This document shows, piece after piece, positions 15,429-25,177 of a stretch of DNA of 64,000 nucleotides; the stretch's first letter is position 1, and each line of letters begins with the position of its first letter. The DNA is from Candidatus Thermochlorobacteriaceae bacterium (GTDB lineage: Bacteria > Bacteroidota > Chlorobiia > Chlorobiales > Thermochlorobacteraceae): the NCBI GenBank assembly GCA_029263855.1, contig JAJUFC010000002.1, forward strand, positions 307,818-371,817, written 5' to 3'. Made by a program: the position numbers and the translations under genes. The notes under the pieces are model-generated. The model saw only the letters and a program-made list of their open reading frames with translations. It searched no databases and had not been told where the DNA came from.

Positions 15429-16637
15429 TTACTTTGCCAGACCTTCGTAAGCCGAGCCAGTGAACTTCAAGATGTTACCTTTAAGATTTTCCTCTTTGGT
15501 GTCGCTCGTTGAGCCGCCGATGTGAAGCGCGCCGCCGAATAGGACTGCGGTTTTGAATTGCGCGTAAATCACTTCGGGCACGCCCGACCACTCCTTGCCG
15601 TCCCAAACGCCGACTTGATACGTTTTTTTTCCGCCGACATTTGAAATGTTACCCGCAACGTAAACTTTGCCGTCGATGCAGTTGATTGAGTAGACTTCAC
15701 CGTCGACGCCGCCGCCCACGGGCGACCATTTCGTTCCGTCCCACATTCCCAAGCCTTTCATCTCCGTGCCGTCGCCTGCTTTGAAGAATCCGCCGGCGGC
15801 ATAGACGTTCTTGCCGTCGTTGGCTAAAGCCTTGACCGTGTTGTCAATGCCGCGCTTGCCGACTTCCGACCATGCTTTGCCGTCCCACATCGCGACATTT
15901 GAAGCGGGTTCATCGCCGATGGTCGTAAAAAATCCACCGACATAGAGCGTTTTACCGACGCAAGTCATCGCAAGAACGGTTTTATCAAACTTAGAGCCGC
16001 CGACGGGCTTCCAGCCTTTGCCGTCCCACATCGCAACGCTTGCCGCGTCGGTCTTGCCTTCAAGTTTTTTGAAATTGCCGCCGATGTAAAGCGTTTTGCC
16101 GTCGTAGGCGAGGGCGAAAATTTCGCGGTCAATGTTCAGTTTGGCAAATGTGTTCCACTTTTTGCCGTCCCATCGCGCAATGCGATTGGCTTCAATGCCG
16201 GGAGCATCGTCGGATTTGTTCACATAACTAAAATCGCCGGCGACGACGAGGTCTTTGCCCATTGCGCACATCGCTTTGACTATTCCATCTACGCCTTTGC
16301 CAAGCCCGCTCCACTTCGTTCCGTCCCAAACGGCGACGTTATTGACGACGCGACGGTCGGCTTTCTCGAAGAGCCCGCCAACGTAGAGTTTGCCATCGAT
16401 GACGAGCATGTGCGTGATTTGACCTTCGATATCATCGACGGTCGTGAAGATGGCTTCGCCCGATTCATTGACGAGCGCAATTGGCTCCATTGGGCTTGCG
16501 AGCCGCTCTGCGCCTGATTTCACCGAACCGTCGGGATTGACAATCGCCGACATCGGCACGTCCTTTGCCAAGATGTTCTGAAACGCGAGCGTCAAGGCGA
16601 CAAGCGCCATTGCGATGCTTTTCAATCGTGATTTCAT
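15429..16637 (-). CDS. secreted beta-propeller (kelch-like WDGKxW repeat) protein
   Basis: 402 residues with an N-terminal signal peptide (MKSRLKSIAMALVALTLAFQNILA). About seven repeats of roughly 45 residues follow, each with a ...LYVGG.F... strand and a MWDGK.W..VG strand, as in galactose-oxidase/kelch-like propellers of Bacteroidota and Chlorobiota. The protein probably folds as a 7-blade propeller in the periplasm or at the surface. No catalytic motif and no T9SS tail are seen. It lies between a histidine kinase and a response regulator gene on the same strand. Confidence 0.75.
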   Translation of the reverse strand: MKSRLKSIAMALVALTLAFQNILAKDVPMSAIVNPDGSVKSGAERLASPMEPIALVNESGEAIFTTVDDIEGQITHMLVIDGKLYVGGLFEKADRRVVNNVAVWDGTKWSGLGKGVDGIVKAMCAMGKDLVVAGDFSYVNKSDDAPGIEANRIARWDGKKWNTFAKLNIDREIFALAYDGKTLYIGGNFKKLEGKTDAASVAMWDGKGWKPVGGSKFDKTVLAMTCVGKTLYVGGFFTTIGDEPASNVAMWDGKAWSEVGKRGIDNTVKALANDGKNVYAAGGFFKAGDGTEMKGLGMWDGTKWSPVGGGVDGEVYSINCIDGKVYVAGNISNVGGKKTYQVGVWDGKEWSGVPEVIYAQFKTAVLFGGALHIGGSTSDTKEENLKGNILKFTGSAYEGLAK

Positions 16638-16717
16638 TGATATCTCCTTGAAGTTGTTTTTAATTAAGAGAACGCGAACTTTCGCGTAGCAAAGGTCGGC
16701 AATTCATTGAGGCGAGT

Positions 16718-16740
16718 AAATGACACGCTTGCGTCATTTT
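16718..16740. repeat. imperfect hairpin after the response regulator gene
   Basis: AAATGAC/GTCATTT arms with an 8-nt loop directly abutting the stop codon at 16740. Together with its left flank (from 16689, GCAAAGGTCGGCAATTC) it is clearly related to the element at about 13234-13286 (GCAAAGGTCAGCAACTC). T tract only on the plus strand. Confidence 0.45.
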
Positions 16741-17381
16741 TAAATCAGCCCGTGTTTCAAGGCTTTTGAAACGGCTTCGGATTTGGAATGGACGTGGAGT
16801 TTGTCGTAAATCTTGCGCGAATGATTGCGCACGGTATCAAAACTGATGAAGAGTTTTTCGGCAATCATCGTGAAGTTCATTCCGTCGGCGAGCATCGCGA
16901 GCACTTGTTTTTCGCGCGGCGTGAGCTCGACTTCGGGCATCGGTTCAGGCGCATACTTCGCGTAGAGCGTGGAAACTTTTTTGGCGACGGCGGGCGACAT
17001 CGGCATTCCGCCTTCGACCACGTCTTGAATCGCTTGAATCAATCGGGCGGGCGGCGTGCGCTTCAAAATGTAGCCGCTCGCGCCCGCGATAATCGCGTCG
17101 CTGATATGCGCCTCGTCGTCAAAGACCGTCATCATCACGATTTGCGCTTTCGGATATTTCGCATTCATTTCCGCAATGCCTTCAATTCCCGATTTGCCTG
17201 GCAAGTGAATGTCCATCAAAATCACGTCGGGTTCGGGCATCACGGCGAGCGCGAGTTCCAGAGATTCATACTTGCCGACGAGTTCGAACCCTTCCGTGAA
17301 TTCAATCATATAGCCAACGCCTTCACGAAAGGCTTCGTTGTCTTCGATTACGGCGACGCGGATTGTTTTTTTCGATGACAT
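16740..17381 (-). CDS. NarL/LuxR-family two-component response regulator
   Basis: 213 residues. The receiver domain has the acidic pair ED at 13-14, the phospho-acceptor Asp57 (VILMDIHLPGKSG) and the conserved Lys in GYILKRTPP. A C-terminal LuxR helix-turn-helix spans about 150-210 (ELTPREKQVLAMLADGM, then IAEKLFISFDTVRNH). It is expected to bind DNA as a dimer when phosphorylated. The nearest kinase is the TPR histidine kinase at 13378-15288, but co-regulation is only inferred from proximity and strand. Confidence 0.92.
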   Translation of the reverse strand: MSSKKTIRVAVIEDNEAFREGVGYMIEFTEGFELVGKYESLELALAVMPEPDVILMDIHLPGKSGIEGIAEMNAKYPKAQIVMMTVFDDEAHISDAIIAGASGYILKRTPPARLIQAIQDVVEGGMPMSPAVAKKVSTLYAKYAPEPMPEVELTPREKQVLAMLADGMNFTMIAEKLFISFDTVRNHSRKIYDKLHVHSKSEAVSKALKHGLI

Positions 17382-17453
17382 TTTTCAACGCGATGAAAAG
17401 TTAGAACGCGGAAGATAGCCCCGTCGGCGCAGGTTGGAAATAACACCCACGCG

Positions 17454-20400
17454 TCAATTTGATTGACTTTTTTCGAGCGCGTCGTAGTAGCGTCGGATAA
17501 GCCGCTCATAGTCATCGGCGAAGCCTTGCGATTTCATTCGGTTTAATCCGTCTTGAATCGGATTGCGGGTCTGCTCGCTGGTGAGTTCCGACGGAGAGGA
17601 TTTGAAGAAATCTTTTCCTGATTTGGCTTCGCGTTTTTCTTCTTGCTCGCGCTTTTGAAGGGCTTTGCTCGATTCCAACATTCGCGAGAGAATTTGCTGT
17701 TGGCGTTTTTTGAGTTCGGGCGAAAGGTCTTGGCGTTCCAACTGTTCGGCGGCTTTTTCCATTTCTTCGGCGAGTTTATCGAGGTTGCCGAGCAGGTCGG
17801 ATTTTTCGCCTTTGGCTTTTTGTTCGGCTTGTTTTTTGGCGAGTTGTTGGAGTTGTTGTTGAATCATGCGTTGTTGCGCGGCAAGTTGAGCAAGTCGCGC
17901 GGCGCGCTCTTGCGGCGATTGACCTTGCCCTTCGCCGAAGAGCGATTCAGTTTGTTGATTGACGTTGCCTTGACGTTGCGAGAGTCCTTCCATTTCTTCG
18001 CCGCCATCGCCACCTTCGCCTGGTTGCGGCGCGCCTTGTTGCCCCATCATTTGCGCCATCGCGTTTGCGGCTTGATTGCCAAATTCGTTCAGGAGCGCCA
18101 TCGCGTCGTTCATTCGTTGCGCGGCGACGAGCGCGTTGCGCTGGTCGAGCAAGTCAATCGCCGCGTTCATTTCGGCTTCCGCTTTTTGAAGTTGCGACGA
18201 CATCGATTGACGCAGTTCCGACGACTTCTTGCCGATTTGTGAAACTTCTTGTTGGAGTTGTTGAAGCAGTTCTTTGATGTCGTTTTGCTCGGTCATTTTG
18301 TCTCGCAACGCATCGGCGTTTTGAATGGATTGTTTTTTTCGCAAGTCTTCCATCAACGCTTCTTGTTCTTGCGAGAGCGCGAGGGCGGATTGCGTCGCGT
18401 TTTGCAAGGCTTGTAGAATTTCTTGCTTTTTCTGTCGCCTCATTTCTTGGCGCATTTCCGCGAGGCTTTGCTTTTGCGACTGCATTTTTTCTTTCGCTTG
18501 TTGCTGCTTAGCGGCGGCTTGTTGCGGATTTGATTGAGCAAGTTCTTTTGAAGCGTCTTGCAAATCTTTCTGCAAGTTATCCTCGCTTCGTTCTTCTTTG
18601 AGTTTGGAGAGTTCCTCTATCGGTAGTTGTTCGGCTTTCGGATTTTTTTCCATCTGCTCCGAAAGTTCTTTCAGCTGCTCATCGAGTTTTCGTTCTTCTT
18701 TGGCGAGGGCTTCTTGCTGTTTTTTGAGTTCATCAAGTTTTTCTTTGTTCTGCGGGTTGGCTTGTTTAGTTTCTTGTTGGAGATTGTCTTGCTTCTGCGT
18801 CATTTCGTCCAATCGCTTCATCGCTTCGTCCATTTTGCGCTCGAGTTGCATTCGTTCAAGCAGTTCTTTGGCGCGCTCCATTTTTTTTTGGAACTCTTGT
18901 TCGTTGAACTCCAAGTTTTTGAGGGCGTCGCGAAGTTGCTGTTCGTTAAGTTGCTTTAAGGCTTCTTCCATCTTGCGCTGTGCTTCTTGCAGTTCGGGCG
19001 ATTTCATCTCTTCAATCATTTGTCGGATTTCTTCATACTTCTGCAAGGTTTCTTCGGAGACGAGCGAGCGGTCTTTCATTTTCTCGAGCAGTTCCGACAT
19101 CGATTGCTCGACCGCTTCGAGTTGCTCTTGAAGTTGTTTTTGCTTTTCGGTTGCGAGTTCCATCGCTTTGCGGTCTTGCCAATCGGAGCGCGGCTTTTGG
19201 CGGAGTTCATTTTGGATTCGCTCTAATTCTTCTTGAATGGATTTGGTCTCCTCGAGTTTTTTGTCGAGTTCGTTCAAAATTTCTTTTTCTTCTTTTTGCA
19301 CATCGGCGAAGAGTTCGTCGAGCGTAGGCAAGCGGAGTTTGTAGAGGTCGGTGCGCGCGGGTTTGAAGCCGGAGACGGCATCGTTATCACGCACTTCGGC
19401 GTAAAACTCGATTTCGTCGCCTGCGGAAATGTTTTGCTCGAGCAAGTTCCACTCGTAGAAAATGCCGCGCTCTATGCCGCCTTCGCCCGTTTGAACCGCG
19501 TCGTTCATGGCTACTTCAATTCTTCGGAAGGCATCTTCAAGTTGTTTGAAGTTCGATTTTGCAACGCGGTAATGCAGTCCGAGCGAGGAAAATCCGAAGT
19601 CATCACGAATGAGCATGGCGAGTGGCAAGCGCAAATTTTCAGGCAGGTCGACTTGCTTTTGTGCAGGCTGAACGAAGCGAATTTGCGGCGGCTCATCGGG
19701 CAGGACGCGCAAGCGATACTCCGCGCCCTTGTCGGAAACGATGCCTGACGTATCCGACAGTTCAAATCGATACGCGAAATCGTCTTTGAGCGCGAAGTCA
19801 AAAAACGCGGAATCGTTTTGAACGCGCATTTCAAGTGCGAGGGTATCGTTTGCAATCAATGTGGCACGGCGAAGTGGCTTTGATGATTTCATTACGATTG
19901 AGAGGCGCGAACCTTTGAGCGCGCTTGCGTCGCCGAAATTGGCTTCCAACGCTTGCGCGGCAAGGCGGCTGTATCGCGGCGGCTCAATGGAGACTTGAAA
20001 ACTGGCGACGCGCGGACGATCGATAATCACGAGCCGATGCCTTTCGGATTGAATCGGCTTGGAGAGCTCGGAAAATTCGGCGAAGTAGGCAAGCGGCTTT
20101 TCGGGCGCGCGCAGTTTGTAAGCGAATGTGCCCGAACTATCGCGAAACATTTTTGCCTCTTGAAGTTCAAATCCGTTTTCGTCGAGAAACTTGACCGACA
20201 GGCGACGCACGTCAAACATCTCGTTGGAATCCGTTGGCACAATCGCAAATTTCAACTCCGCGTCTTTGCCTTTGGTGAGCGAGATGTCTTTTGAAAGCGA
20301 GACGATTTGAAACGGCGGCGGCGGCGTAAAGTCTTGATTGAACGCCACCACGCGAGCGAGCGACGCGCCCAGCGGCGAGAGCGTTAAGATGATTGCGCCC

Positions 20401-20876
20401 GCTACCACAAACAGCGGCGTTGCGACAAGCCACTTTTTTGAATCTTCAAACGTAATCGCGTCGCTGAAATTGAGCGGCGTTGCGAGTTCCGACGCTCTGC
20501 GCAGTTCGGCAAGAGCAAACGGATTTTCAGGCGACGCTCGATAGATTTGCATCGCGTTCAGAAGTCTATCGCGCAATTCGGGGAAGGCTTCGCCCATCGT
20601 CTTCGCCATCGCGTCAGGATTGAATCGGCGCGCCACGAGCGGCTTGGCGAGCAGAACTATCGCGCCGCCCACAAACGCGAGAAGCGCGAAAGCGAACAAC
20701 CCAAATCGCCACGCGCTCGAGAGGCGAAACGCCCACTCCACCGTTGCGACGAGCGTCAATGCGCCCAGCGTCAATGCGATGACTTGGCACGCGCCCACAA
20801 GCGCGGTTTTCAGTTGCGCTTTTTGATGAACGGCGCGTAGCCTTGCAAGCAGTTGGTCGTAGGTTGGGTTGGTCAT
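17454..20876 (-). CDS. DUF4175-family giant coiled-coil membrane protein
   Basis: 1140 residues. Two N-terminal transmembrane helices lie within about residues 30-80, and a third near 160. An extracytoplasmic beta-rich part (about 180-500) with YRLRVLPDEPPQIRF-type Ig-like segments follows. A very long Gln/Glu/Lys-rich coiled coil (about 520-1080) completes the protein, with runs such as EEMEKAAEQLERQDLSPE. This layout matches the DUF4175 family of Alphaproteobacteria and Bacteroidota, whose role in the envelope is unknown. The ATG at 20876 overlaps the upstream methylase stop by 4 bp (ATGA), which decides against a start nine codons further upstream. It ends the tsaD operon. Confidence 0.75.
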   Translation of the reverse strand: MTNPTYDQLLARLRAVHQKAQLKTALVGACQVIALTLGALTLVATVEWAFRLSSAWRFGLFAFALLAFVGGAIVLLAKPLVARRFNPDAMAKTMGEAFPELRDRLLNAMQIYRASPENPFALAELRRASELATPLNFSDAITFEDSKKWLVATPLFVVAGAIILTLSPLGASLARVVAFNQDFTPPPPFQIVSLSKDISLTKGKDAELKFAIVPTDSNEMFDVRRLSVKFLDENGFELQEAKMFRDSSGTFAYKLRAPEKPLAYFAEFSELSKPIQSERHRLVIIDRPRVASFQVSIEPPRYSRLAAQALEANFGDASALKGSRLSIVMKSSKPLRRATLIANDTLALEMRVQNDSAFFDFALKDDFAYRFELSDTSGIVSDKGAEYRLRVLPDEPPQIRFVQPAQKQVDLPENLRLPLAMLIRDDFGFSSLGLHYRVAKSNFKQLEDAFRRIEVAMNDAVQTGEGGIERGIFYEWNLLEQNISAGDEIEFYAEVRDNDAVSGFKPARTDLYKLRLPTLDELFADVQKEEKEILNELDKKLEETKSIQEELERIQNELRQKPRSDWQDRKAMELATEKQKQLQEQLEAVEQSMSELLEKMKDRSLVSEETLQKYEEIRQMIEEMKSPELQEAQRKMEEALKQLNEQQLRDALKNLEFNEQEFQKKMERAKELLERMQLERKMDEAMKRLDEMTQKQDNLQQETKQANPQNKEKLDELKKQQEALAKEERKLDEQLKELSEQMEKNPKAEQLPIEELSKLKEERSEDNLQKDLQDASKELAQSNPQQAAAKQQQAKEKMQSQKQSLAEMRQEMRRQKKQEILQALQNATQSALALSQEQEALMEDLRKKQSIQNADALRDKMTEQNDIKELLQQLQQEVSQIGKKSSELRQSMSSQLQKAEAEMNAAIDLLDQRNALVAAQRMNDAMALLNEFGNQAANAMAQMMGQQGAPQPGEGGDGGEEMEGLSQRQGNVNQQTESLFGEGQGQSPQERAARLAQLAAQQRMIQQQLQQLAKKQAEQKAKGEKSDLLGNLDKLAEEMEKAAEQLERQDLSPELKKRQQQILSRMLESSKALQKREQEEKREAKSGKDFFKSSPSELTSEQTRNPIQDGLNRMKSQGFADDYERLIRRYYDALEKSQSN

Positions 20877-21985
20877 TTTTTCAGTAGAAATAGGTATTCG
20901 CAATGCTTATCAGTCGCATTGACCCATTCATTTGTCCATCGCATTCCGCTCATTACATTTTGCTTATATCCGATTTCCAACGCTTTCAGAATTTTTCCTG
21001 ACGATGCAAGCATTTCCAAAAGTTCCTTCTTCGTTGCCCTTCCACCCGAACTATACGAAAGCAAGATGTATTGCGCATTTGTTTGTTCAATTAAATTTTT
21101 GATGGCTTGCATCGCGATGAATTTTCCTGATTCATCTTTTCGGAATTCTTCAAAAATTGACGAGGCGACTTCATCTCTTGAATCTTCTCGACGATTCGCT
21201 TTCCCAAAAACTCTTGCCTTATCATTCTTGACGACGCTGGTCCAGATGTGGTAATATGAGGCATAACGCACTCGGCTCGGCGGCATTTTATCGTTGTTTG
21301 AGCCATATGGCGGGTCATAGTAGGCAAGGTCAAATTGCCGATTGGCAATCGCGGAAAACACGTCGCCTTTAAGCACTTCATTTTTTCCTTCGCTGATGAA
21401 CAGCGATGGCACTCTCAAACGCAAATCGTTGTAGGAGCGCGCTGACCATCCCGCTAAATACGAAACATAATGTCCCAATGTGTTATCAACGGCATCAAGC
21501 GCCAGAATCAGGCTTGTAATCGCGACGCTTTTTTCAATTTCGTTCAAGTTTAGTCTGTCAATTTCATCGCGAATGGCGTCGCACTTTCTTGTGTTCTTTC
21601 GTTGAAACGGTTTTTTCGCCTTCTCGCTTGGGTCTCCGCCGTAGTGTTCCGTGAACCATCCATCATAGCCTTGAAGCGAATTCAGATGGTCTATCAAATT
21701 TTGGTAATGAGATTTCGGGTAGCGATTCAAAAGGTATGCTTTGCCAAACGCTTCTGACCATTCAGAAATGTCGTTTGCGATGACGTTGAATCCATTTCGC
21801 GCAAATGCTTGGCTGACGCGCGTCGTGCCGCTGAACCCGTCAAAAATGTCTCGAACGTTCAACCCAGCGATAGCATCAAGAATGTGCGGAATCAATTTCA
21901 ATTTTGAACCTGCATACTTAATGCCTTCCGTTTCAGGAGCAATTAGTTTGGGATTCCCGAATAATTCTTCTTGAACAAGTTTCAT
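20873..21985 (-). CDS. D12-class N6-adenine DNA methyltransferase
   Basis: 370 residues of the Dam/D12 class. Motif X is IKYAGSKLKLIPHI, the AdoMet motif I is IFDGFSGTTRVSQAFA, and the catalytic motif IV is DLAYYDPPYGSN (DPPY near residue 223). It methylates adenine in DNA. The start overlaps the stop of the preceding putative restriction endonuclease by 4 bp, so the two form a type II restriction-modification pair in which the nuclease is upstream. The target site cannot be read from the sequence. Confidence 0.88.
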   Translation of the reverse strand: MKLVQEELFGNPKLIAPETEGIKYAGSKLKLIPHILDAIAGLNVRDIFDGFSGTTRVSQAFARNGFNVIANDISEWSEAFGKAYLLNRYPKSHYQNLIDHLNSLQGYDGWFTEHYGGDPSEKAKKPFQRKNTRKCDAIRDEIDRLNLNEIEKSVAITSLILALDAVDNTLGHYVSYLAGWSARSYNDLRLRVPSLFISEGKNEVLKGDVFSAIANRQFDLAYYDPPYGSNNDKMPPSRVRYASYYHIWTSVVKNDKARVFGKANRREDSRDEVASSIFEEFRKDESGKFIAMQAIKNLIEQTNAQYILLSYSSGGRATKKELLEMLASSGKILKALEIGYKQNVMSGMRWTNEWVNATDKHCEYLFLLKK

Positions 21986-22809
21986 TGCTGTCTCAAACGG
22001 TCAATGTCGTTCTCTAAAATTTTTAAGGCTTCTTTGTGCCCCGCTTCCGACGCAACAAGCGCGCAACTAAACAATCGAACCAATGTTTGACTTTCAGAAT
22101 AATCTATCCAATCGCTTGTGAGCGAATCGAAGTACTCAATCGCGTGTTTGGTGTGCGTCCAAAGCCCACGTTGTAGCGCATTCGCGGTTGCGTTGCCGTA
22201 TCGCACTTCGCAGATGTAACGTTCTTTATGATCCAAAAACAAAAAAATCGGATGTTTTCTTCCTCTTCCTTCCTCTACTTTGACGATTTTTCTTGTGTTC
22301 CGCTTTGCGCGCTCTTGGTCAAAAACCATAATGTTGCACTTCTTTGCCTTCTCATCATAAATGAGCGGCAATATGTTCATTGAGCCAAATTCTGAAAACG
22401 CTTCTGATGCGAAGATTGCCTCTATGTCTTTTCTTGCGCTGATTTCATCTGCCTCAAACCCCATCAGAAATGGAAACATCTTGAAATTTTTGTCTGTAGA
22501 AAGTTGTAGCGGGCCATCTCCATATGCTTTTAAGCTAACTGCAAACTCCTCATTAGTGATTTCGTTGACAATTAAAATATCTTCCTCGCTTTCTTTCGCT
22601 CTAAAACGCGCTTTGCCCACATGCGCGCTTTTATAGTCATACATGAATTGATTGATGAATTCGCAGATGCCGATTTCCGCCAAGTCTCCATGCGTTTTGT
22701 TTCCAATCAATCGCATCGTAAAAATGTTGGACAGCGTCGTAACGATTAGATGTGGCTTTTTCTGCGCCAGCAACTTAAATCGAGTTTGAAATTCTTTGTA
22801 AGGTTTCAT
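21982..22809 (-). CDS. putative type II restriction endonuclease
   Basis: 275 residues from the ATG at 22809, which has GGGTGAAA upstream and begins 7 bp after the tsaD stop. An in-frame start 20 codons earlier would overlap tsaD. The call comes mainly from the 4-bp overlap with an adenine methylase. Internally, EDILIVNEITNEEFAVSLK gives an acidic residue followed by an SxK-type pair compatible with a PD-(D/E)XK core, after a conserved-looking NKTHGDLAEIGICEF helix. No family could be named by eye; a non-restriction methylase partner remains possible. Confidence 0.65.
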   Translation of the reverse strand: MKPYKEFQTRFKLLAQKKPHLIVTTLSNIFTMRLIGNKTHGDLAEIGICEFINQFMYDYKSAHVGKARFRAKESEEDILIVNEITNEEFAVSLKAYGDGPLQLSTDKNFKMFPFLMGFEADEISARKDIEAIFASEAFSEFGSMNILPLIYDEKAKKCNIMVFDQERAKRNTRKIVKVEEGRGRKHPIFLFLDHKERYICEVRYGNATANALQRGLWTHTKHAIEYFDSLTSDWIDYSESQTLVRLFSCALVASEAGHKEALKILENDIDRLRQQ

Positions 22810-22816
22810 CTTTATT

Positions 22817-23827
22817 TCACCCTTGAAACGCCGCAAACGCGGGATAGTCGTAGCGCAAAGCGCGCTCAATCAATCCGCGCTCGGCTTTCAGTCTCGCCAG
22901 CGTGGCAATCATCGCCGCGTTGTCGGTCGAGTAAATCGGCTTTGGAATATGCAGCGCGATGCCTTTGCCAGAGCAGGCGTGTTCGAACTTTCGGCGCAGT
23001 TCGGAGTTCGCGCTCACGCCGCCTGCTACGGAAATCGTCTTGACGCCGAATTTTTCCGCCGCTTGAATCGTCTTCAAGACCAAGACCGACGTAATCGCGT
23101 TTTGAATCGAGGCGCAGAGGTCGGCGCGATGCGCTTCAATGAACGCGGGCGTTTGTTTGGCAAGATAGGTTTGAACGGACGTTTTCAATCCTGAAAAACT
23201 GAAATCGAAGTTCTCGTCGTAGCCTTTGGTGAGGGCTTGCGGAAACTTCTGAAAATTCGGGTTACCTTGCCGCGCAAGTTTATCCATTGTGGGACCGGCA
23301 GGGTAGGGCAGTCCAAGCATTTTGCCCGTTTTGTCGAAGGCTTCGCCAGCCGCGTCGTCGATGGTGCGCCCAATGATGCGGTATGATAAATCGTCTTGAA
23401 CGAGCGCAAGGAGCGTATGCCCGCCCGACACCGTCAGCGACACAAACGGAAAGTTTGGGTATGGGGCTTCAATGAAATTTGAGAAGATGTGCGCTTCAAT
23501 GTGATTGATGGGCACAAACGGTTTTTGGAGGGCGAAGGCAAAGGCTTCGGCGAAGTTGAGTCCAACCAATACTGCGCCGATAAGTCCCGGTCCCGCAGTT
23601 GCGGCAACGATATCGAGGTCGGATTTTTTTATATTCGCCTCTTCCAATGCGCGTTGCACCACCGAGACGATGAGCCGCTCGTGCTCACGTGAGGCAATTT
23701 CAGGCACTACACCGCCAAACTCGCGATGCGCAAGGTGCGACGAAATGATGTTGGACGCCACCATGTTGCCTTTAAGCACTGCCGCAGATGTGTCGTCGCA
23801 ACTGGATTCAATACCAAGAATGTTCAT
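22817..23827 (-). CDS. tsaD: tRNA N6-adenosine threonylcarbamoyltransferase TsaD
   Basis: 336 residues, full length, of the Kae1/TsaD family that installs t6A at position 37 of ANN-decoding tRNAs together with TsaB, TsaC and TsaE. It begins [18 protein letters not shown]. The metal-binding His pair is [10 protein letters not shown], and the conserved [13 protein letters not shown] and DNAAMIATL segments are present. It is the first gene of a minus-strand operon whose downstream part is a restriction-modification pair and DUF4175. It is divergent from the small membrane protein at 23845 with only 17 bp between. Confidence 0.96.
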   Translation of the reverse strand: MNILGIESSCDDTSAAVLKGNMVASNIISSHLAHREFGGVVPEIASREHERLIVSVVQRALEEANIKKSDLDIVAATAGPGLIGAVLVGLNFAEAFAFALQKPFVPINHIEAHIFSNFIEAPYPNFPFVSLTVSGGHTLLALVQDDLSYRIIGRTIDDAAGEAFDKTGKMLGLPYPAGPTMDKLARQGNPNFQKFPQALTKGYDENFDFSFSGLKTSVQTYLAKQTPAFIEAHRADLCASIQNAITSVLVLKTIQAAEKFGVKTISVAGGVSANSELRRKFEHACSGKGIALHIPKPIYSTDNAAMIATLARLKAERGLIERALRYDYPAFAAFQG

Positions 23828-23844
23828 TTTAATTTTGGCTTAAT

Positions 23845-24087
23845 ATGTCGTCAGACAATCAAAATAAGAAAGGCGCTCAACCCGTTCCGAAATTTTCGCG
23901 CATTCTTCTCTTCCTGATCGGAATGAACCTTGCGATTCTCTTCGCGCCGCGCATTGGAATCATTCACGGTGTCTTGAACGTCAATCCGCTTTTGTCGCTC
24001 GTTTTGACCGTCAGCGGAATTGCCTTGCTCATTTGGGCGTTCAGCACGATGTATTATGTTCCCGGGGAGGAGAATAAAAACCGATAA
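23845..24087 (+). CDS. small two-helix membrane protein
   Basis: 80 residues with a short basic N terminus and two hydrophobic helices (ILLFLIGMNLAILFAP and LLSLVLTVSGIALLIWAF), ending in a charged YYVPGEENKNR tail. No family recognised. It precedes the moxR gene by 6 bp and is probably the first gene of the Bat-like operon. Confidence 0.65.
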   Translation: MSSDNQNKKGAQPVPKFSRILLFLIGMNLAILFAPRIGIIHGVLNVNPLLSLVLTVSGIALLIWAFSTMYYVPGEENKNR

Positions 24088-24093
24088 TCTTCA

Positions 24094-25131
24094 ATGCGCT
24101 CACAGGGCGCGCCAACCATCACCATATCATCAATGCTCGATACATTCAACATCGAAGAACTCAACGCGCGAATCCGCGCTGAATCCAGTTTCATTGAAAA
24201 AATCCGAACCGAAGTCGCCAAAGTTGTGGTCGGTCAGCCATATGTGGTTGACCGCCTGTTGATTGGACTGCTTGCCAACGGACACATTTTGCTCGAGGGC
24301 GTGCCGGGACTCGCGAAAACGCTCACGGTCAGTTCGCTCGCCAAAGCGCTCAATCTCAAATTTCAGCGCATTCAATTCACGCCCGACCTTCTGCCCGCCG
24401 ACCTTTTGGGAACGATGATTTACAACCAAAAGACGATGGAATTTACGACGAAGAAAGGTCCGATTTTCGCCAACATCATTCTTGCTGATGAAATCAACCG
24501 CTCGCCCGCCAAAGTGCAATCCGCCTTGCTCGAGGCGATGGCGGAAAAACAAGTAACCATCGGCGACCAAACCTACAAATTGGACAATCCTTTTTTGGTG
24601 CTGGCGACGCAAAACCCTGTCGAGCAAGAAGGCACATATCCTTTGCCCGAAGCGCAAGTCGACCGCTTTATGATGAAGCTCAAAGTCGGCTATCCCACGC
24701 CCGAAGAGGAGTTGGAGATTATGCGCCGACAAGCCCGAACCGAGAAGAGCGACCCGATTCAGCCATGCGTTACGCTCGAAGAAATTCTGCGTGCGCGTAA
24801 AGTCGTCAATGATGTGTATTTAGACCCGAAAGTTGAGAAGTATATCGTCGACATCGTCTTCGCCACGCGAGAGCCGTTGAACTACGGACTTAACGAACTT
24901 CGCAACTTCATCGCCTACGGCGCCTCGCCGCGCGCCACAATCAATCTCAACCTTGCCGCGCGCGCCAACGCATTTTTGAACCGACGCGGCTACACTACGC
25001 CCGAAGACGTCAAAACGATTGCTTACGACGTGCTTCGCCATCGCATCATTCCGACCTACGAAGCCGAAGCCGAAAACATTACGCCCGAAGATATTGTGCG
25101 CAAAGTCTTGAATGCGGTCAATGTGCCTTAA
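24094..25131 (+). CDS. MoxR-family AAA+ ATPase
   Basis: 345 residues. Walker A is GVPGLAKT, Walker B is ILADEINRSPAKVQSALLEAMAEKQ, and sensor 1 is LATQNPVEQEGTYPLPEAQVDRF, all diagnostic of MoxR (AAA_3 plus lid domain). MoxR ATPases act as chaperones for VWA-domain proteins; a DUF58 and a VWA protein follow in the same operon. The start could instead be the ATG at 24133, since neither has a clear ribosome binding site. Confidence 0.92.
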   Translation: MRSQGAPTITISSMLDTFNIEELNARIRAESSFIEKIRTEVAKVVVGQPYVVDRLLIGLLANGHILLEGVPGLAKTLTVSSLAKALNLKFQRIQFTPDLLPADLLGTMIYNQKTMEFTTKKGPIFANIILADEINRSPAKVQSALLEAMAEKQVTIGDQTYKLDNPFLVLATQNPVEQEGTYPLPEAQVDRFMMKLKVGYPTPEEELEIMRRQARTEKSDPIQPCVTLEEILRARKVVNDVYLDPKVEKYIVDIVFATREPLNYGLNELRNFIAYGASPRATINLNLAARANAFLNRRGYTTPEDVKTIAYDVLRHRIIPTYEAEAENITPEDIVRKVLNAVNVP

Positions 25132-25177
25132 TGTGTTCCTTTATAAGGTATCTTAACTCGCCTTTACCTTGAACGAT

